A stretch of 64,000 nucleotides of DNA. It comes from Wuchereria bancrofti. Taxonomy: Eukaryota; Nematoda; Chromadorea; Rhabditida; Onchocercidae. Within the stretch, counting starts at the first letter, position 1. Every line of letters begins with the position of its first letter. Shown one piece after another: positions 49,430-63,867 of the stretch. The DNA lies in the NCBI GenBank assembly GCA_005281725.1, contig SSBO01000003.1, positions 6,448,495 to 6,512,494 of the forward strand. The letters are read 5' to 3'. Made by a program: the position numbers and the translations under genes. A model generated the notes under the pieces. The model was given only the letters and a program-made list of their open reading frames with translations. It searched no databases and was not told the origin of the DNA.

Positions 49430-51930
49430 TCAGAATGTTTTCCTATGCAGTACTTTCTTCCCTTCGTCTTCATATTCCTTTTTGCTAACCCACATCTTCT
49501 TGAAAGTATCAAGACTGGCTAAAATTGAACCTCCTATCCAAGTACCATATAACCGCTCCTGCGGTGCAGATATCCGAATCTTCACGTCTTTTGGTGCCAA
49601 CCGACGCGTCTGTAATTAATATGCGAAATTTTTATTTCAAGAATTTAACTAAAAAGGAAAATTAATCCTGCTGAACAAAATACTGGTGAATGAAGTACAT
49701 GCTTGGAAAAACTTACTTCAGCTAATAATCGATCACCAAATCCAGTGAACATGGTTGATCCGCCACTTAATACAATATTGCTATACAGATTTTTCCGCAG
49801 ATCTATTTCACAACGCTGAAAAAAAAAACAAGGATAAGACTTTATATTTAATAAAAATGAAGTAAAGATTTCCTTCTAAACATTGCAATATTCAATCTCT
49901 TTCATCCTACTTGTCTACCATTAGATGTAAATCGAGCAGTAAAATTAGAGCTACTCAGAAAATTTTCTGGCTGAAGTGGAGACAACACTACTATTAGCTA
50001 AAATTTGAAAGTTTAGAAATAAAATATAACCTTGATCTCTTATTACGTTCATTTACGATTACTGTGCTGCAACTATACTGCATTCAAAAATATGGTATAC
50101 TTGCATTCGAAAAAAAAAAGAAAAAAATAGTATACGCAGTGAAACCACTGCGAAGGTATATTCGAAAAAAGCTATCGACTTCCAAATTTCATGAGTTCTT
50201 ACATCTTCCTTCATTTTCAAGACAGTAATTTCACTTCATTAAGGGCAGTAGCATAACTCAAATTACAAACTTAACACTGTATAGCATTAGGGAACTGATA
50301 CAAAAATTAACGATTATGTTGAAGCGCATACTCTTATGGACAAATCGAGAGCACTAGCGATGCCTGGCCATTCCTCGCCAATAATGTCTGGCCGAAACAG
50401 TATCTCAGCAGCACGAAATCTTGCTGGTCCAATTTCGAGCGTCGAACCATCGGGCAGTTTATAAGCGGTCTGAATTTGGAAAACACTGAAGTCATAAAAT
50501 GATTAAGCCAATGTTGCGGAAAACCATACTTAAAGATAATCATCCTGACAACTATTAGAATGACAGGCAAAGTGAAACGTACTTTCTCGCTTTCGCTACT
50601 TTCTTCTTTTGCAGCATTTGTCGCAATGTAACACATTTTTTCCTTAATTTCCCGGACAATTTCAAATTCTGATGAACGATGAAAGTTAGCTCCTTCTTTG
50701 CGAAGTAAGAGACGAAGATATCTGGTCACATCTCGTCCTGCGACATCCATTCTCTCAATTCTAGATTTTACGTATTTAACTTTAGGACGTTAGAAATAAG
50801 AAAGACATTACTGAAGACAATAAAAAACAATTATCGATAATATCAAGAATAGTTTAACGAGGAGTCATAGTCATAGATATCATATTATTAAGCCTTATTT
50901 CAATATATTAGAATACGTTACAGTACACTTCAAAGTTCTTTCTATAAAAATTAGGATGCTATAAAAATACAAAACTAATATGACTCGTGTAGGCGGCGTA
51001 ATCGCACATCCCACTATCCGTTTCTCAAAAGAACTCATGACACAAACCGCTTTAATGTATTTGCTAGTTGGCCCGTTGAGAACGGAAAGAGAACTGAGCT
51101 AAGAAGAGCAGATAAAAATTGAAGCTCTACGGAACAAATCGAAAACATCCAAAAAAAACGAACCCGTGCTGTATAGCAAAACCCTCAAAGATTGGCACAA
51201 CATGTGTAACACCATCTCCTGAGTCTAAAACGACACCTGTTGTACGACCTGTTGAATAAAGCGAAAGAACAGCTTGCATTTGGATGTGCAGTGCAGGTAT
51301 ATTAAAAGTTTCGAAGAAAATTTCAGCTGATTTTTCTCGATTTTTAAGTGGATTCAGAGGCGCTTCTGTAAGCAACACTGGATGTTCTTCTGGGAATATC
51401 TGAAATTATAAAAGCGCTCTGAACATGACCAACCAGATTCACCAACAAAACAGCGCTTTGTTCAAAACAAAAAAGGATAATGTAAAGACTGAAATATAAA
51501 AAATTAAAATACCTGCAACTGATCTTTACTATAAATATACTGCCATACGCGTTCCATGTCATTCCAGTCCGTTACTATGCCATGCTCCATTGGATATTTC
51601 AACGACAGCAGTCCCCGATACTCCTGTGCTTTCGGACCTAAATGAGTTTTACAAAATTGAAGAGCAAGAGCTAACAGTAAAAAACAAATCTGCAAACCGT
51701 TAACGGTAAACCGGCGGCAATCATATTTTATATAAGAAAACGAAAAAAACTTTACCTATGAATAAGTCACCCTCGAGAGCACCAGCCATTACTCTTGTAT
51801 GCTTTGGTCGTCCAACAAAATTAGCAAAGCGACACTTTGGGGTCTGGTCACCAGCAAATCCAGCCTTTATTACCCCAGACCCATTATCGATAACAACTGG
51901 CTGATTTGCTATTACATCATAGGAATCCAT
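49430..51930 (-). CDS. ACTR1: Actin-related protein 1 (centractin), dynactin filament subunit
   Basis: ARP1 forms the short actin-like filament of dynactin, the dynein cofactor. Conserved pieces run the length of the family: [20 protein letters not shown] and [13 protein letters not shown] in exon 1, [100 protein letters not shown], and [16 protein letters not shown] with [20 protein letters not shown], ending LHRKTF at 49430. The Gly-rich nucleotide loops (DNGSG and DSGDG) are intact. The exon ending in AIQHG joins IERMD across an ATCTAG acceptor near 50762, so the in-frame read-through sequences at 51127 and 50334 are not coding. The start ATG lies eight bases after a TCTTTCGGCAG acceptor. 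It is ARP1 rather than actin because of the N-terminus and the C-terminal HRKTF. Confidence 0.95.
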
Positions 51931-52383
51931 GGCTTAACCTGCCGAAAGACTTTGAAATATTGAATATTAGCAAACAAATCTTTCCCCTCACATGTTTAAT
52001 TGATAAAACGACTAAATAAGCTAGATTTCATATACCAACGATGCTCAGAGTCATCATGACATTTAATTAAAGTAAAATATGTAACATCAACGCAGCATTT
52101 CCACTATCTTCTGGCAGAACAGTTCGACTGTGAGAAAACCCATGAGAAACATTAGTATGGTAAAATGCAATACGATCATCATTTTCCTTCGTCTTTGAAC
52201 AATGGATAAAACGAATATAAACACGAACGGTTGAGAACTATAGCTCTAATTAGCTGTACAATGTTGTGATCAGTGTTAACAGAATTTATTCCGTAGCAAG
52301 TGGTATTAAAAACAAAAATCAAAACAATTCGATAATAGCCCTTTACTTAGTGAAAACAGAACAAAAGAATACATTGCATTTTA
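51931..52383. other. Short spacer RPS18 / ARP1
   Basis: Only 453 bases separate the RPS18 stop from the ARP1 ATG on the same strand. It contains a likely spliced-leader acceptor for ARP1 at about 51939-51950. No other feature is seen. Confidence 0.5.

Positions 52384-52385
<2 letters not shown>
52380..52385 (-). promoter_or_regulatory. Poly(A) hexamer overlapping the RPS18 stop codon
   Basis: On the minus strand the coding sequence ends GGTTAATAAAATG. The AATAAA hexamer begins with the last two bases of the TAA stop. If used, the 3' untranslated region would be only some 10-25 bases long. No closer alternative hexamer was noticed. Confidence 0.6.
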
Positions 52386-53454
<1,069 letters not shown>

Positions 53455-54286
53455 CTTGCGTCTTTCTTTCCCGCTTCTGCAACACAGTAACAACCATTAG
53501 CATTGCACCATACCTCGAGAACCACAACACTAACCCCCACCATTCCCAAGATGTCCCACAAATTCCTATGGTTTGTACAACCATTGCTTTACAAAACATC
53601 CAGCTACCATCTTAAATCACTACGACGACCCCACGATGAAAACATTCATACCACCAATTACTGCACTGATATGCTATCACAAGCGATGAATGGAGGAAGT
53701 CTGCAGTTGAAGGGTGAATCCTTGGTTGTAATTAAATTTACTGTGCTGTATGGTGGTAAAGTTCCTTCCCTAAATGAGATAACATCTCAATGCCAGGAGA
53801 CAACAACTCAACAAGTTGCATTACATCAACCAATAAACAAATAACTTCTCTGAAGTCTGAGAAATATTGAATTCATATATTTGTCAGAACGAGAAAAAAG
53901 ACCCCCCTCATATGGAGGGAACATCTCGATATTTAGAAAAACAACAAACTTGTCACAATACCATCACTACACCTTCAGCTACTGCTCATGTTAATGTGTG
54001 GACAATATCTGACACTGTTCCTGCTGACTGTGAAATTTGACATCCTGAGCCCTCTTATACTTACGTCATGTCCCTTGAAACTATGGCCGTTAGACACTTG
54101 CATGGGTGAGAGAAGTTGTAGACGGATGTGCTCCATGAATTCATGCAAATACATGGATTAACACTGAACATAAGAAAGTGACTATTGTCTGGTGTAAAAC
54201 GACCGAAGCAGATGAACATCATTAACTTCGCGCATGGCGTAATAACTGAAATTCATTTGGAAGTGATGAGAAGTTCATTTCAGGTG
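53455..54286. other. Divergent promoter region RPS18 / EMC1
   Basis: RPS18 (-) and EMC1 (+) start head to head about 830 bases apart, so a shared promoter region is expected. A plus-strand open frame at 53503-53844 has no recognisable content and I treat it as chance. I cannot name specific promoter elements. Confidence 0.5.
54275..54283 (+). promoter_or_regulatory. Likely spliced-leader acceptor of EMC1
   Basis: TCATTTCAG ends three bases before the EMC1 ATG. An upstream in-frame read-through is possible, but the signal peptide starts exactly at this ATG. Confidence 0.6.
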
Positions 54287-57200
54287 ATGGCCCAGCTTTT
54301 GTGGTTTGCAGCAATGTTCACAACAGTTTCAGCGATATACGAAGATCAAATTGGCAAATTCGATTGGTTAGATTCGTAAATAATGGGTTTTCTTGAGGGT
54401 CCATTTTTTCACTTATGTGCTAAATAAGTAAGCATTATTATATATAAGTCAGAAGCTTGAAGAGTTTTCGAAAACTAAAAAAGAGAAATTCTTAAGTAAC
54501 TATAATTCAGGCATAGTGAATATGTCGGTTGTGCTCGGGAGTTGTATATGGAACAGCTGAAGGGTACGAAATTACCACATATTTTCGTTTCAACGGAAGC
54601 CGATATGATCGCATCATTGAAAGCATCGACTGGACAGATAGGTACAGTTTCATAACATTATTCATTGACGATGGAAATGCCGGGATATAGGAATTTAGCT
54701 TTGACTTTCTGTAAATTCTTGCAGTGAAAGTTTTCTGAAGGCAAGTAAGTGTAGTGCAATTCTGTGATATTGCCAAGTATAATGAATGGTGATACTGATA
54801 AGAAAGATATGCATATGCATCTCTTGAGTAACAGTAGGTAAATGTTGTATGGGCAGGAAGGGATATAGATAAATACAGAACAGTAAGTGTTCTTTAATCC
54901 TTTAATTGTTGAATTGTTACAGCTTGGAGGCAACAGCTGGAACATTCATCTACACTTCAATTGTCATTCTCATCAGCCGCATGTAATTTTTCATATCCAC
55001 TATGGCATTTCAAGCTTTGTTAAGCATTTAATTTCGTTTTTATCTTGATATTTTCGATACCTTTTTTACCAAAAGTAATTTGCAGCATTAATAATAGTAA
55101 CAAAAGATAGTGGAGTGGTGCGAGCATGGGATCGAGACAGCGGAGTTTTGGTATGGGAAACTCAAATTCAACAAATTACGCCTAGGTAATAAACGACTGA
55201 GCAAATTACGCTTAGGTAATGAAACGATATAAATTGTTCAGAAAATGAGAGTGATTTTCTAAAATGTTGGTAATGAGAATAGTTAACATTTTCCAGCTGC
55301 GCTGCAAAGTGTACCAAGGAAAAAATATTTTATATGATTGGACAACAGATATTTAAAAGCTAAAAGGTAGAGAAAAACAACATATAACAAAAATTTTTTA
55401 CAGCTGGAAGAAAGCGAAAACATTAATATCAAATGGAAACGTATTCATCTTGAGAGGTGCTCATATAACTGCGCTTTTTCTCGGTAGTGGTCAGCTTAAG
55501 TGGGCAACGAGTACAAGCAACATAGAGTAGGTATTAATGCCTAATTTCAATTTCAATATTTTGGCTTGTCAGATTCAGAACACTTTTCGCTTATTAGTTT
55601 CGAATGATTATACCTCGGTTACGAGATTGCACTTAAAACCATTTTGAAATTCTTTTCATATCTACATAAGATTGGTCATTAAATTGCCCATTAGCTGTTG
55701 AGTACTTTTCAAATCATAGACAATATAATAATGGGATATTCTAGGAGCTACATTGGTTCAATACTAGAACCACAGTCACAGATACTTACTCTGGTTGGAG
55801 GTGTGGATGGAGCAGAACTAGCGGTTATTCAGATTGATATAAGGAACGGTGCTGTTGTAAAAGTCCGGAATCTTAGTGCAAGCTGGTTCAATCAGGAAAG
55901 GTAAATAATGTTCAAAAAATTTTTTTATTATTGAAGACTCATTGAGTTGTTCAAAAGTGGGTTAAAATGGAATACCAGTTTAAAATATCGATAAATGAAA
56001 CCAACCATAATTTGGTGAAAACATACAGATATGTTAAAAATGTACCTTTCTAGGCAATGAAAATATCACATTTTTCTCAAGTAAAAAATCATTGCGAATG
56101 AACTCATAAATCATTCATATCATAGCAGAAATTCTTTTCAGATGCGTTTTGTCTAATATGTTGTTACAATGTTTTGATAACAGAGGCTTTTATGTTATCG
56201 ATTTATCGTTGGATCCCCTCAACGTGCATCACACTTCGCTTCAGTCTGTAGTTCAAATTCCCAGTTTAAACATAGGAGGAGTAATGATTGTATACACTCT
56301 CACGAATACCTATGTTTATCATATTAATTTGCCAGAACCACCAATGCTGCTTTTAAAACTGGAGAAGGTAAGTGTTCCAAATTTATTTTAAGAGGAAATG
56401 AACAATTTGATACTAAATATACGAATGAACATCTCAATCATTTTGAATTTTGTTTTCAGGTTGAAGCAGCTTCTTCACACGTGACAACTAGTGGACAAAG
56501 CCTTTTGGCTATTGCAACATCCACAAATAACATTATCGTTTATGATGCTGCGAATGGAGAGCAGCTATTCACGGGAAGTATTCCAGAAAAAGATCCAGCT
56601 CCCATAAAACTCTTTTCTTTTACCGGAACATCAAAAGAATTCGAATTTGCCGTTGTTCTTGAAGATTGTAGATTTATTTATCTAGTTGGCTCATCAAACC
56701 AACTTGCAAAAGAATGGATCAGACATGAAGCATTAAGTACCATCACTTCAGTTGAAATGATCGATTTACCTTTGTCCGAAGCACAAGCTGATATCGAGTC
56801 GGAATTTGCTTCAGATGGTGGTTTGTTTAACTCGAATTTGATGTTTAGTGTGAAGTATTCAGTTTTCATTCTTTTTTCTTATATTTAATTAAAGTTTTCC
56901 AAAAAGTTGGTAATTTTTCTAAAAATTTTATCGAAAGTTTTTTAATTTTCAACTTTAATTTGCTTGACAAATTAGTTTTGTAAATTAGTTTGCTTGGTTA
57001 CAAGTTGCTCTTTTCAACGATAACTTCTTGTCTTTATCTTTACATAAAATAGAAAATCAAGTATCTTGCTTCAGTGCCAATTTATCTTATTGAGACGTGA
57101 AATGAAGTTATCTCATATTGAAGCTTTCCTATATGATAGTCAAGCGGTGAAAAAAAATAGTCGGTGAAAATCTTGAAAGCTTTGAAGTTCAGAACCTAAA

Positions 57201-60101
57201 TTTTACTTGTTTTCTGCAGGTACCATAATGGAGTCATTAATACGGCGTCTAAAGAGTCAGGTAGAACAGTTTCGTCGTGCTTGTATTGGTGCGATAAATC
57301 AGATTTTTTCATCAAATTTTTTACCACTTCGTTCGAAATCATTTGCCGATTGGATAGCTTCTCTTCGATTCTTCACCAAAAGCACGCGTAGAAAGGACCT
57401 ACTGTGTGAGCGGGACTATTTTAATCTACGAAAGGTTATTGTGGCTTCAACACTGAAATCTGTTGTTTACGGTGAGTGTTGTTTAACTGTGATCATGAAA
57501 AAATCATCACATGAAAAAAAAAACGTAACAATGCGCATCACTCTTCACTTCCTAATCTTTATTCAGTATCTAGTTACTTATCAGTAGAGAAATCTTTGTT
57601 ACAGGTATTGATAGTAGTGATGGGACAATTTTGTGGTATGTTTACTTGGGCAGAAATATTAAGCCATTACTTGGCTCGTTGGGAAATGAAAAAATTCCTC
57701 TCTTTATACAGCGTACCACAGCTCATTATCATTTTTCTCCACAAGCTACCGTTGTTGCTAGTGATAAGGTCGGATTTTATCAATGATTTTGTAATTTAAA
57801 TGTTCTTTATTCAGTTGAATGAATTATAACGTAAGAAACCATCGCTTTTTTTTTCTTTTTAATTTAATTTTCATATTTCAGTTGGACAGAAATTTGTTTT
57901 TGCATAAGACCTATTGTGTTTCAGAGATCAGGACATGCAGTTTTGATATCCTTTAATCCCATAACGGGATCTTTAATTGAACGAAAAAACTTCCTCACTT
58001 CCATCAAGCGTATTGAAATTCTTCCATACGCGAATGCTCAGACACACATTTATCACCTCATCATGCTTGATGACAGAAACAAAGTATGTTTTATTTGGGT
58101 GTAAATTAAATTATTCGAATTATTTTATGGTAAAAATCATATGCTTTGTTCAGACTTTATGGAACTCGAATAGATTTTGGATCCAATCTTATTTTACTGG
58201 TTATTTCAGGTCATGTCATATCCGGAAAATATGGATACACAGGAACAGCAGGTTCCGCTGCATTTCTTCAACTTTAATGTTTCTGGTGATTTAGAAGGTC
58301 TTGTCTTGAATGTTTCTCGTAAAAAACTTTCATCGACTTGGAAAGTGAATCTTTCTTTAAGAAATGAACAAAGGATTATAGCCGTTGTTTCCAAACCATC
58401 TTACCGTGAGTTACTTCACTTTTACATCTAAATTAAATCTTATGCATCTAAACTAAATCTTATGATTAATCTTTTTTAGTATTGTCACATTTGCAGAGAA
58501 AGTTCACAGTGCTGGAAGAGTATTGGGCAACCGTTCAGTATTATATAAATATGCAAATCCAAACCTGGTTGCTATTGCAGTACTTGATTCCACTCATTCG
58601 GTTTTACAAATTTATCTTATTGACGCGGTCTCAGGTTACATCGTATACAGTGGCAAACAAAATAAAGTAAATATATTTAAATCCTTCAAAATAGATTTCT
58701 GCATTTATATTTACCAAATACGAAGTCAATTACCAAAAAATACAAAGTTTGCAGTAGTTGGTACTTCACTGCAAATGATTTTAGCTAGAATTTCATAAAG
58801 AATAAAAAATTTTAAAGTCTTCATCACATACGCTGTAGTTGTATCCTAATGAAATAGAAGAATTTTTTGATTTTGCAGCAGTCATTAGGTGTACTGCAAT
58901 GAAGTCATCACCACATAAACGTAAAGCTGTAAAATAAAAGTTTTGCAGATAACTGGTCCAGTTCATTTGGTCCATTGTGAAAATTGGCTAGCTTATTCAT
59001 ATTGGAGCGAGAAAGGTCGTCGTATGGAAGTAGCTGTAGTAGAGTTGTATGAAGGTCTTGAACAGACTGATGCCCTTCATTATAATTCACTTGTGCATAC
59101 GTTGGCAGCAAAAGTTACAGCCCTTTCTCAAGCTTATATATTTCCTCAGGGAGTGGCAGCATTGGGTGTTACAGAAACTGGTTAGTGGTTTTATAAATTT
59201 TGCAATTTGTATCGGGTCGTATTTTTTTAATTAAATTTCTAAGAACTAAAGTCAAAATTTTAATGGAACTTTTATATGAATTAATTTGTTCTTATAATTT
59301 AGAGCTAGGATTGTCAACAAGATCTTTATTGGTAGCGATGCCATTTGGTGCTATATATGTAATTTCTAAGCGTCTGTTGGATGCTCGTCGTCCACTGGAA
59401 ATGACACAAGAACTAGCCGAAGAAATGCTTCTTCCATATCGACCAGAATTACCAATTGCTTCTGAAGATTTCATCAATTACAATCAAAGTATACACGGTA
59501 TTCGCGGCTTTAAAACCTCGTAAGTTATTTCTCATGCAACACAATCTCCCAACTGGTGATGAAAGTTCACGTTCGTGACAGGATTTGTCAAACTGTTTCA
59601 CTGTGGGAATCTTATATCATATTCACACTAGTCATACTTTTATTATTTTAGTTGTTTTGTCTCGAATAAATAGTTCTTGGCATTTCGTTTAGAAAAGAAA
59701 TGAAATGTTTTGAATGTGAAATTTTGAATCATGTATCCTCTTCTCCTCATGATACCCTAACTTCTGTTAAATTTCTCTGATATTGGCTTAACCTGAACAA
59801 CAGCATCATTAAGATGGGATGTGTCAAAATTTTCAGAAGTGGTAGAAGATGATTAATTTTGCATTTGTAACTCAAATCTTCATGAATTTTCAGACCTTCT
59901 GGTTTGGAATCAACAAGTTTGATGCTGGCTTATGGTACTGATCTTTTTTTTACTCAACTGACTCCATCTGGAACTTTTGACATATTAAAGGATGATTTTG
60001 ATCACTTGCTTATCAGTATTGTCCTTTTAAGTTTGGTAATTGGAAGTTTGTTTTGCAAAAGATTAGGCAAAAACAATAGTCTGAAGCAGGCTTGGCAGTG
60101 A
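54287..60101 (+). CDS. EMC1: ER membrane protein complex subunit 1
   Basis: EMC1 is the largest lumenal subunit of the EMC insertase, which places tail-anchored and multi-pass proteins into the ER membrane. The start MAQLLWFAAMFTTVSA is a signal peptide and is followed at once by the family hallmark IYEDQIGKFDW. Exons then give a beta-propeller: DMIASLKASTGQIAWRQQLE, LIIVTKDSGVVRAWDRDSG, FILRGAHITALFLGSGQLKW (55450-55530), then 56480-56850 with the conserved EMIDLPLSEAQADIESEF. The conserved C-terminal DUF1620 region includes GNRSVLYKYANPNLVAIAVL (58523), TGPVHLVHCENWLAYSYW (58950) and GLSTRSLLVAMPFGAIYVIS (59310). The end is GLESTSLMLAYGTDLFFTQ, FDILKDDFDHLLISIVLL and a single membrane span, stopping at 60101. 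Around sixteen exons; those I followed join in phase. It is the strongest large gene in the window. Confidence 0.95.
55171..55230. repeat. EMC1: 30-bp tandem duplication of an EMC1 5' splice site
   Basis: Units 55171-55200 and 55201-55230 share ACAAATTACGCCTAGGTAAT versus GCAAATTACGCTTAGGTAAT, followed by AAACGA-like sequence. The first copy is the end of an exon and its donor (CCTAG/GTAATA). The second copy brings an extra donor (CTTAG/GTAATG). Using the second would run into TAA of the first GTAA in frame, so only the first gives an intact protein. Confidence 0.85.
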
Positions 60102-62318
60102 TCGCTGTTTTATTACTTTATGTGGTGCATGAATCAAATTTCAAATTACATTCTTGAAATGAGAAATAAAGACATTTTCAAATGCAGAATAAGAAATTCT
60201 CTTTCTAAAAAGAGCTAAAAATACTGTAATTAGCTTCCCATTTTTCATTTACATTGCTAATATATTATTAATTTTTTATTTTATTTCTTTCACTGAGTCT
60301 TTATTTTTTTATTTAATAATTTTACCAAGGGAAGTGGATTTTATCCCACTCTCGCTGCCAGTTCATTTTTTTACAAAGTTGGGTTCTTATCAAAGATTAA
60401 ATCTCCCGAAGTATAGAATTGAGTAATTTTGGCATTCTGTAATTCTTTTTATTTTTTTCAGTAAAAAAGTTAACTAGAAAATATTTGCTGGTCACACAAT
60501 CTGATAATTATATCTCATTGTAATGCGGGTACACATTGTATAATTATATGTTGTTGTTGATGCAGCAGGCAATGTCATCTTACATTCTTAATATTGTCGT
60601 CAACTACCAAGTTTTGTTCTATTCTATGATGGTATATTCTATTTTGTATTTATTTCGATATTCAAAAGTAATAAATTGCCTCGAGTAATATAACAACATG
60701 TAGTAGTTAAGAAGACACCTGGGATTACAATCGGTGAAAGTCAAGTTTTCCCGTTTTTGCGATATCATGCAGATAGCATTGAATCACTAGATAATCTAAT
60801 GCTTCTGCTGATCTTTTTATTTACATTACAGTATTGGGTTTTCTCAATTTTGTTTTAGTTTTCTGCGATTTGAGATTTGTCAAGTTTTGTGGAATAAGCA
60901 CATTTCAAGAAAACCGTAATTCGTTTCCCTCAACCCTCTTATTTCGCTTATTAGACTATTACATATTCATTTAATTATAAAATGGGAGACCTTTAATTAA
61001 TATGAAAAGTTTAACAGTTCACTTGGTAGGGCTCTGAAATTTCAAGGATTCAGATAAGTTAGATTTCTGCTACTGCAAGAATGCAATGACTACATTAATG
61101 ATTACAAGGTCATGGGAGTAATGAAGTTGTAAGATGACTTTTCAAATCATCTTTAATAGCAACAGTTCATGATATACGAAACAAATATCAAATTAAAGTT
61201 GGATGTAATAACCCTGGATTTTAATTTCTACTTCGAAAGAATTTATTATTTTCTGATGTCTCCCAATTTCTCAAAAACCATAGCTTTGTTTTAATTTTCG
61301 AGCAGAGAAAAGAGAAAACAGCGGTTCTTATCAATACGATTAATTAAGTGTCGAATAGAATGAGACATAATCTGTCTACAAACAACGAATGTGGGCAGAA
61401 ATGATATGTTCGCTAATTGTATGCAAACTTCAAAATTGACATTTGTTTACAATTGAAGGAATGAAGAAAATGAAGATTTGTTGATTGCAATATTTTGTAG
61501 ATTAGTTTGATTTTATAGAAAATTGAGAAGATTGCGAGTTAAGACGACATATATTTATCATAACGATCGCTGTTGATTGACTTCCTTCACTATTTTTTAT
61601 CAGTATTAATTATCATTGGTGAACAGCATTGACTATTAATGATAATAAGAAAATAAACATACATTTTTCTACACTATTGCTTTCTATAAACCACAAATCT
61701 TATTATTGGTTATCATTTTATCAGTATAATTATAATTTCACTTTTCGTACAATCAGTATTTCTTCGTTACCATTTACACCTGTTCAGGAGTCATATTGTC
61801 GGAGTATACCGAATGATAGTTTTGTGATAAAATTACAAGCGCTAATAAATGATATCAGTGTAAGCATTCTATCAATAAAATGACGAAAAATGGATGAGAT
61901 AGACTTTTTTTCTTATCTACTCGATTTCTGTCGCATTCTTAGAGCCATGCAAGCTTTTAAAAAGTTTATCAATTATTTGAATTTATTCGATTGTTTCTAA
62001 GCTTTTCTCCTATTATTTCCAACGGAAATTATATGAACAGTAGGTATTTGTATTTTATGTCTTTTATTCTTTAATATATGATCTGTAGAAATAGTTTCTA
62101 GACTTACTTACTGTCATGTGAAATGATGGATCTTTCTTGCACAACAACTATATCATAGATATCGTTTCAATATCTTTCAATCCTACGATAGTTAAAAAAA
62201 TTTGATATTTTATGATTTTGATGTTTATGTAATGAATGATCATCTTATTGCTTATTTATATCTTATAATTATATTTTGAATTTCATTTTTAAATAAATAT
62301 TATTTAGAAAAGTCAATT
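60102..62318. other. EMC1 3' region and intergenic sequence
   Basis: A clear AATAAA lies at 60165-60170, some 65 bases after the EMC1 stop. The rest is AT-rich, and no gene, RNA or transposon could be supported. The open frame at 61629-61883 has no recognisable content. Confidence 0.55.
60165..60170 (+). promoter_or_regulatory. Poly(A) signal of EMC1
   Basis: Canonical AATAAA about 65 bases after the EMC1 stop codon. Confidence 0.6.
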
Positions 62319-63867
62319 ATGCTTGTCAGATTAATGATAATTACTTCAATGGCGCAGTTTGCTGCAGCTACCAAATTCCCGAATGGTACCGACACCAAAA
62401 TGAATTTTTTCAGCTGTGGTCCTGGTATGCTTATACATTTAAAGATTTAGTAGTGAAACATAGAGTTTGAGAGAAAGATCTGTCTATCTACTATTTTATT
62501 CTTCATTCCGGGTTCAGAAGTTTAAGTCTACCGGTTTATCGTTCGACGGAATCATTCTTCATTCACGGAATTATTTATTGCTCATATTCTTATTTTTGAA
62601 AACAATTGGATCAAATAAAAAAAATAATTCCACAAAAGAACAAAGCGAAAAAGAAGAGAATAAATAGATTACTGCAACTGATGAGAAAAGAAGTGTTATC
62701 AATGGTAAAGATTTTTATTTTTAAAATTTGTTGGAGATTTCAAATAATTTTTGTGATGACATTTCCAGTGAATACCATCGATGTCTCATCCATAGAGCTG
62801 TTCGATCGAAATGGTTTGTCAATGTATCCGATTAGATTAGAAGATTTGGCAACTGTTAAATTGAAGTCTTATAATAATGGAAACGTGGTGAAATTTTTTG
62901 CAACTTATTTCAAGAATTACTATTAACAAAACTTTTTATAAACTAAGTGGTGCAAGCTGCAATCCATTCATTACTATAATAAGTTTTCTTCCATTTAACA
63001 TTTTTGTGATCTTTTTAATAATCAAAATTCAGCAAATATATATTCCAAAGAATTTAATTAATGATAAAAGTTTGGGCTGCAGATTGAAAAAGATAGAGTG
63101 AATGTAGAAGTTTATGCTTATATGGATAATGACGGGACATGGATGTGGAGAAATATCATTCCGGAGCCATTCCGATTTTTGTTGTAATTTTAACTGAAAA
63201 TAATTTACCATCGTTGCGTAATAATGGCCATCTTTTAATTAAAAATGAAATATTTTCCAAATTATTTACGATTATTTTTTTTAGAGAAACCATTGCTATA
63301 TTTCCAATCATTTTTCAATTATGAACTTTTTGCAGATTTAATATCGATGGCTGTAAAATGGCTCATAACTGTCCACTAACAAAAGGCGATCTCGAATTAA
63401 TACTGCCACTTAATCTCTACAAATATGCAATACTTTTTAAATTCATCGATAAAACTGTAAGTCTTTTTAGGTCTCAGTGATAAATTTTTATTCAGTAATA
63501 TTATGTCTTAAATGTTTCAAAAACTGCATCAAATTTTTCTCATTTTTATTCATTAAAATATGTATTCTCTTCCAGACTATACTATTCATATATCAGTTAA
63601 GTGAAATAGTTTATTGTTTAAAGTTCAAAGCTTCTAATTTATACATTACTTACCGCTAAAGTATTATTTGCAAAAGTTTTGCACCAACTTTAAAAACTGT
63701 AAGAAGTATGAAAAGAAAAAAAAAACTAAAAAATCAAAATTTAATATTTTTTATTAGAAATCAAGATTTAAATATTTCAGTTAGCTCATCAATTCATCAT
63801 CAAATTGTACGACGCTGGAAGTCGTCAAGAAGTTTCCTGTGAAATTATTCAGTTTAATCTTGTTTAA
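62319..63867 (+). CDS. Secreted ML-domain (MD-2/GM2A-like) lipid-binding protein
   Basis: ML-domain proteins are small secreted beta-sandwiches that hold a lipid between two sheets (MD-2, NPC2, the GM2 activator). Five exons close in phase: 62319-62424, 62769-62887, 63083-63180, 63336-63456 and 63781-63867. They give 176 residues. A signal peptide (MLVRLMIITSMAQFAAA) is followed by the first Cys (NFFSCGPG). Further family-like positions are IDVSSIELFDRNGLS, VNVEVYAYMDNDGTWMW, DGCKMAHNCPLTKGDLELIL and a final QEVSCEIIQFNLV. The Cys spacing and the NCPL-KG turn fit the GM2A-like branch. The acceptor TATTATTTAG sits eleven bases before the ATG. The exon 3 donor (TTTTT/GTTGTA) is weak, but it is the only one I found that keeps frame. 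The ligand cannot be told from sequence. Confidence 0.75.

Noticed and set aside
53503..53844. 113-codon plus-strand open frame between RPS18 and EMC1
   Set aside because: Low-complexity Thr/Ser/His composition, no family resemblance, and it lies in a divergent promoter region.
54185..54286. Upstream in-frame extension of EMC1
   Set aside because: It precedes a splice acceptor, and the signal peptide begins at the 54287 ATG. The extension would bury the signal peptide.
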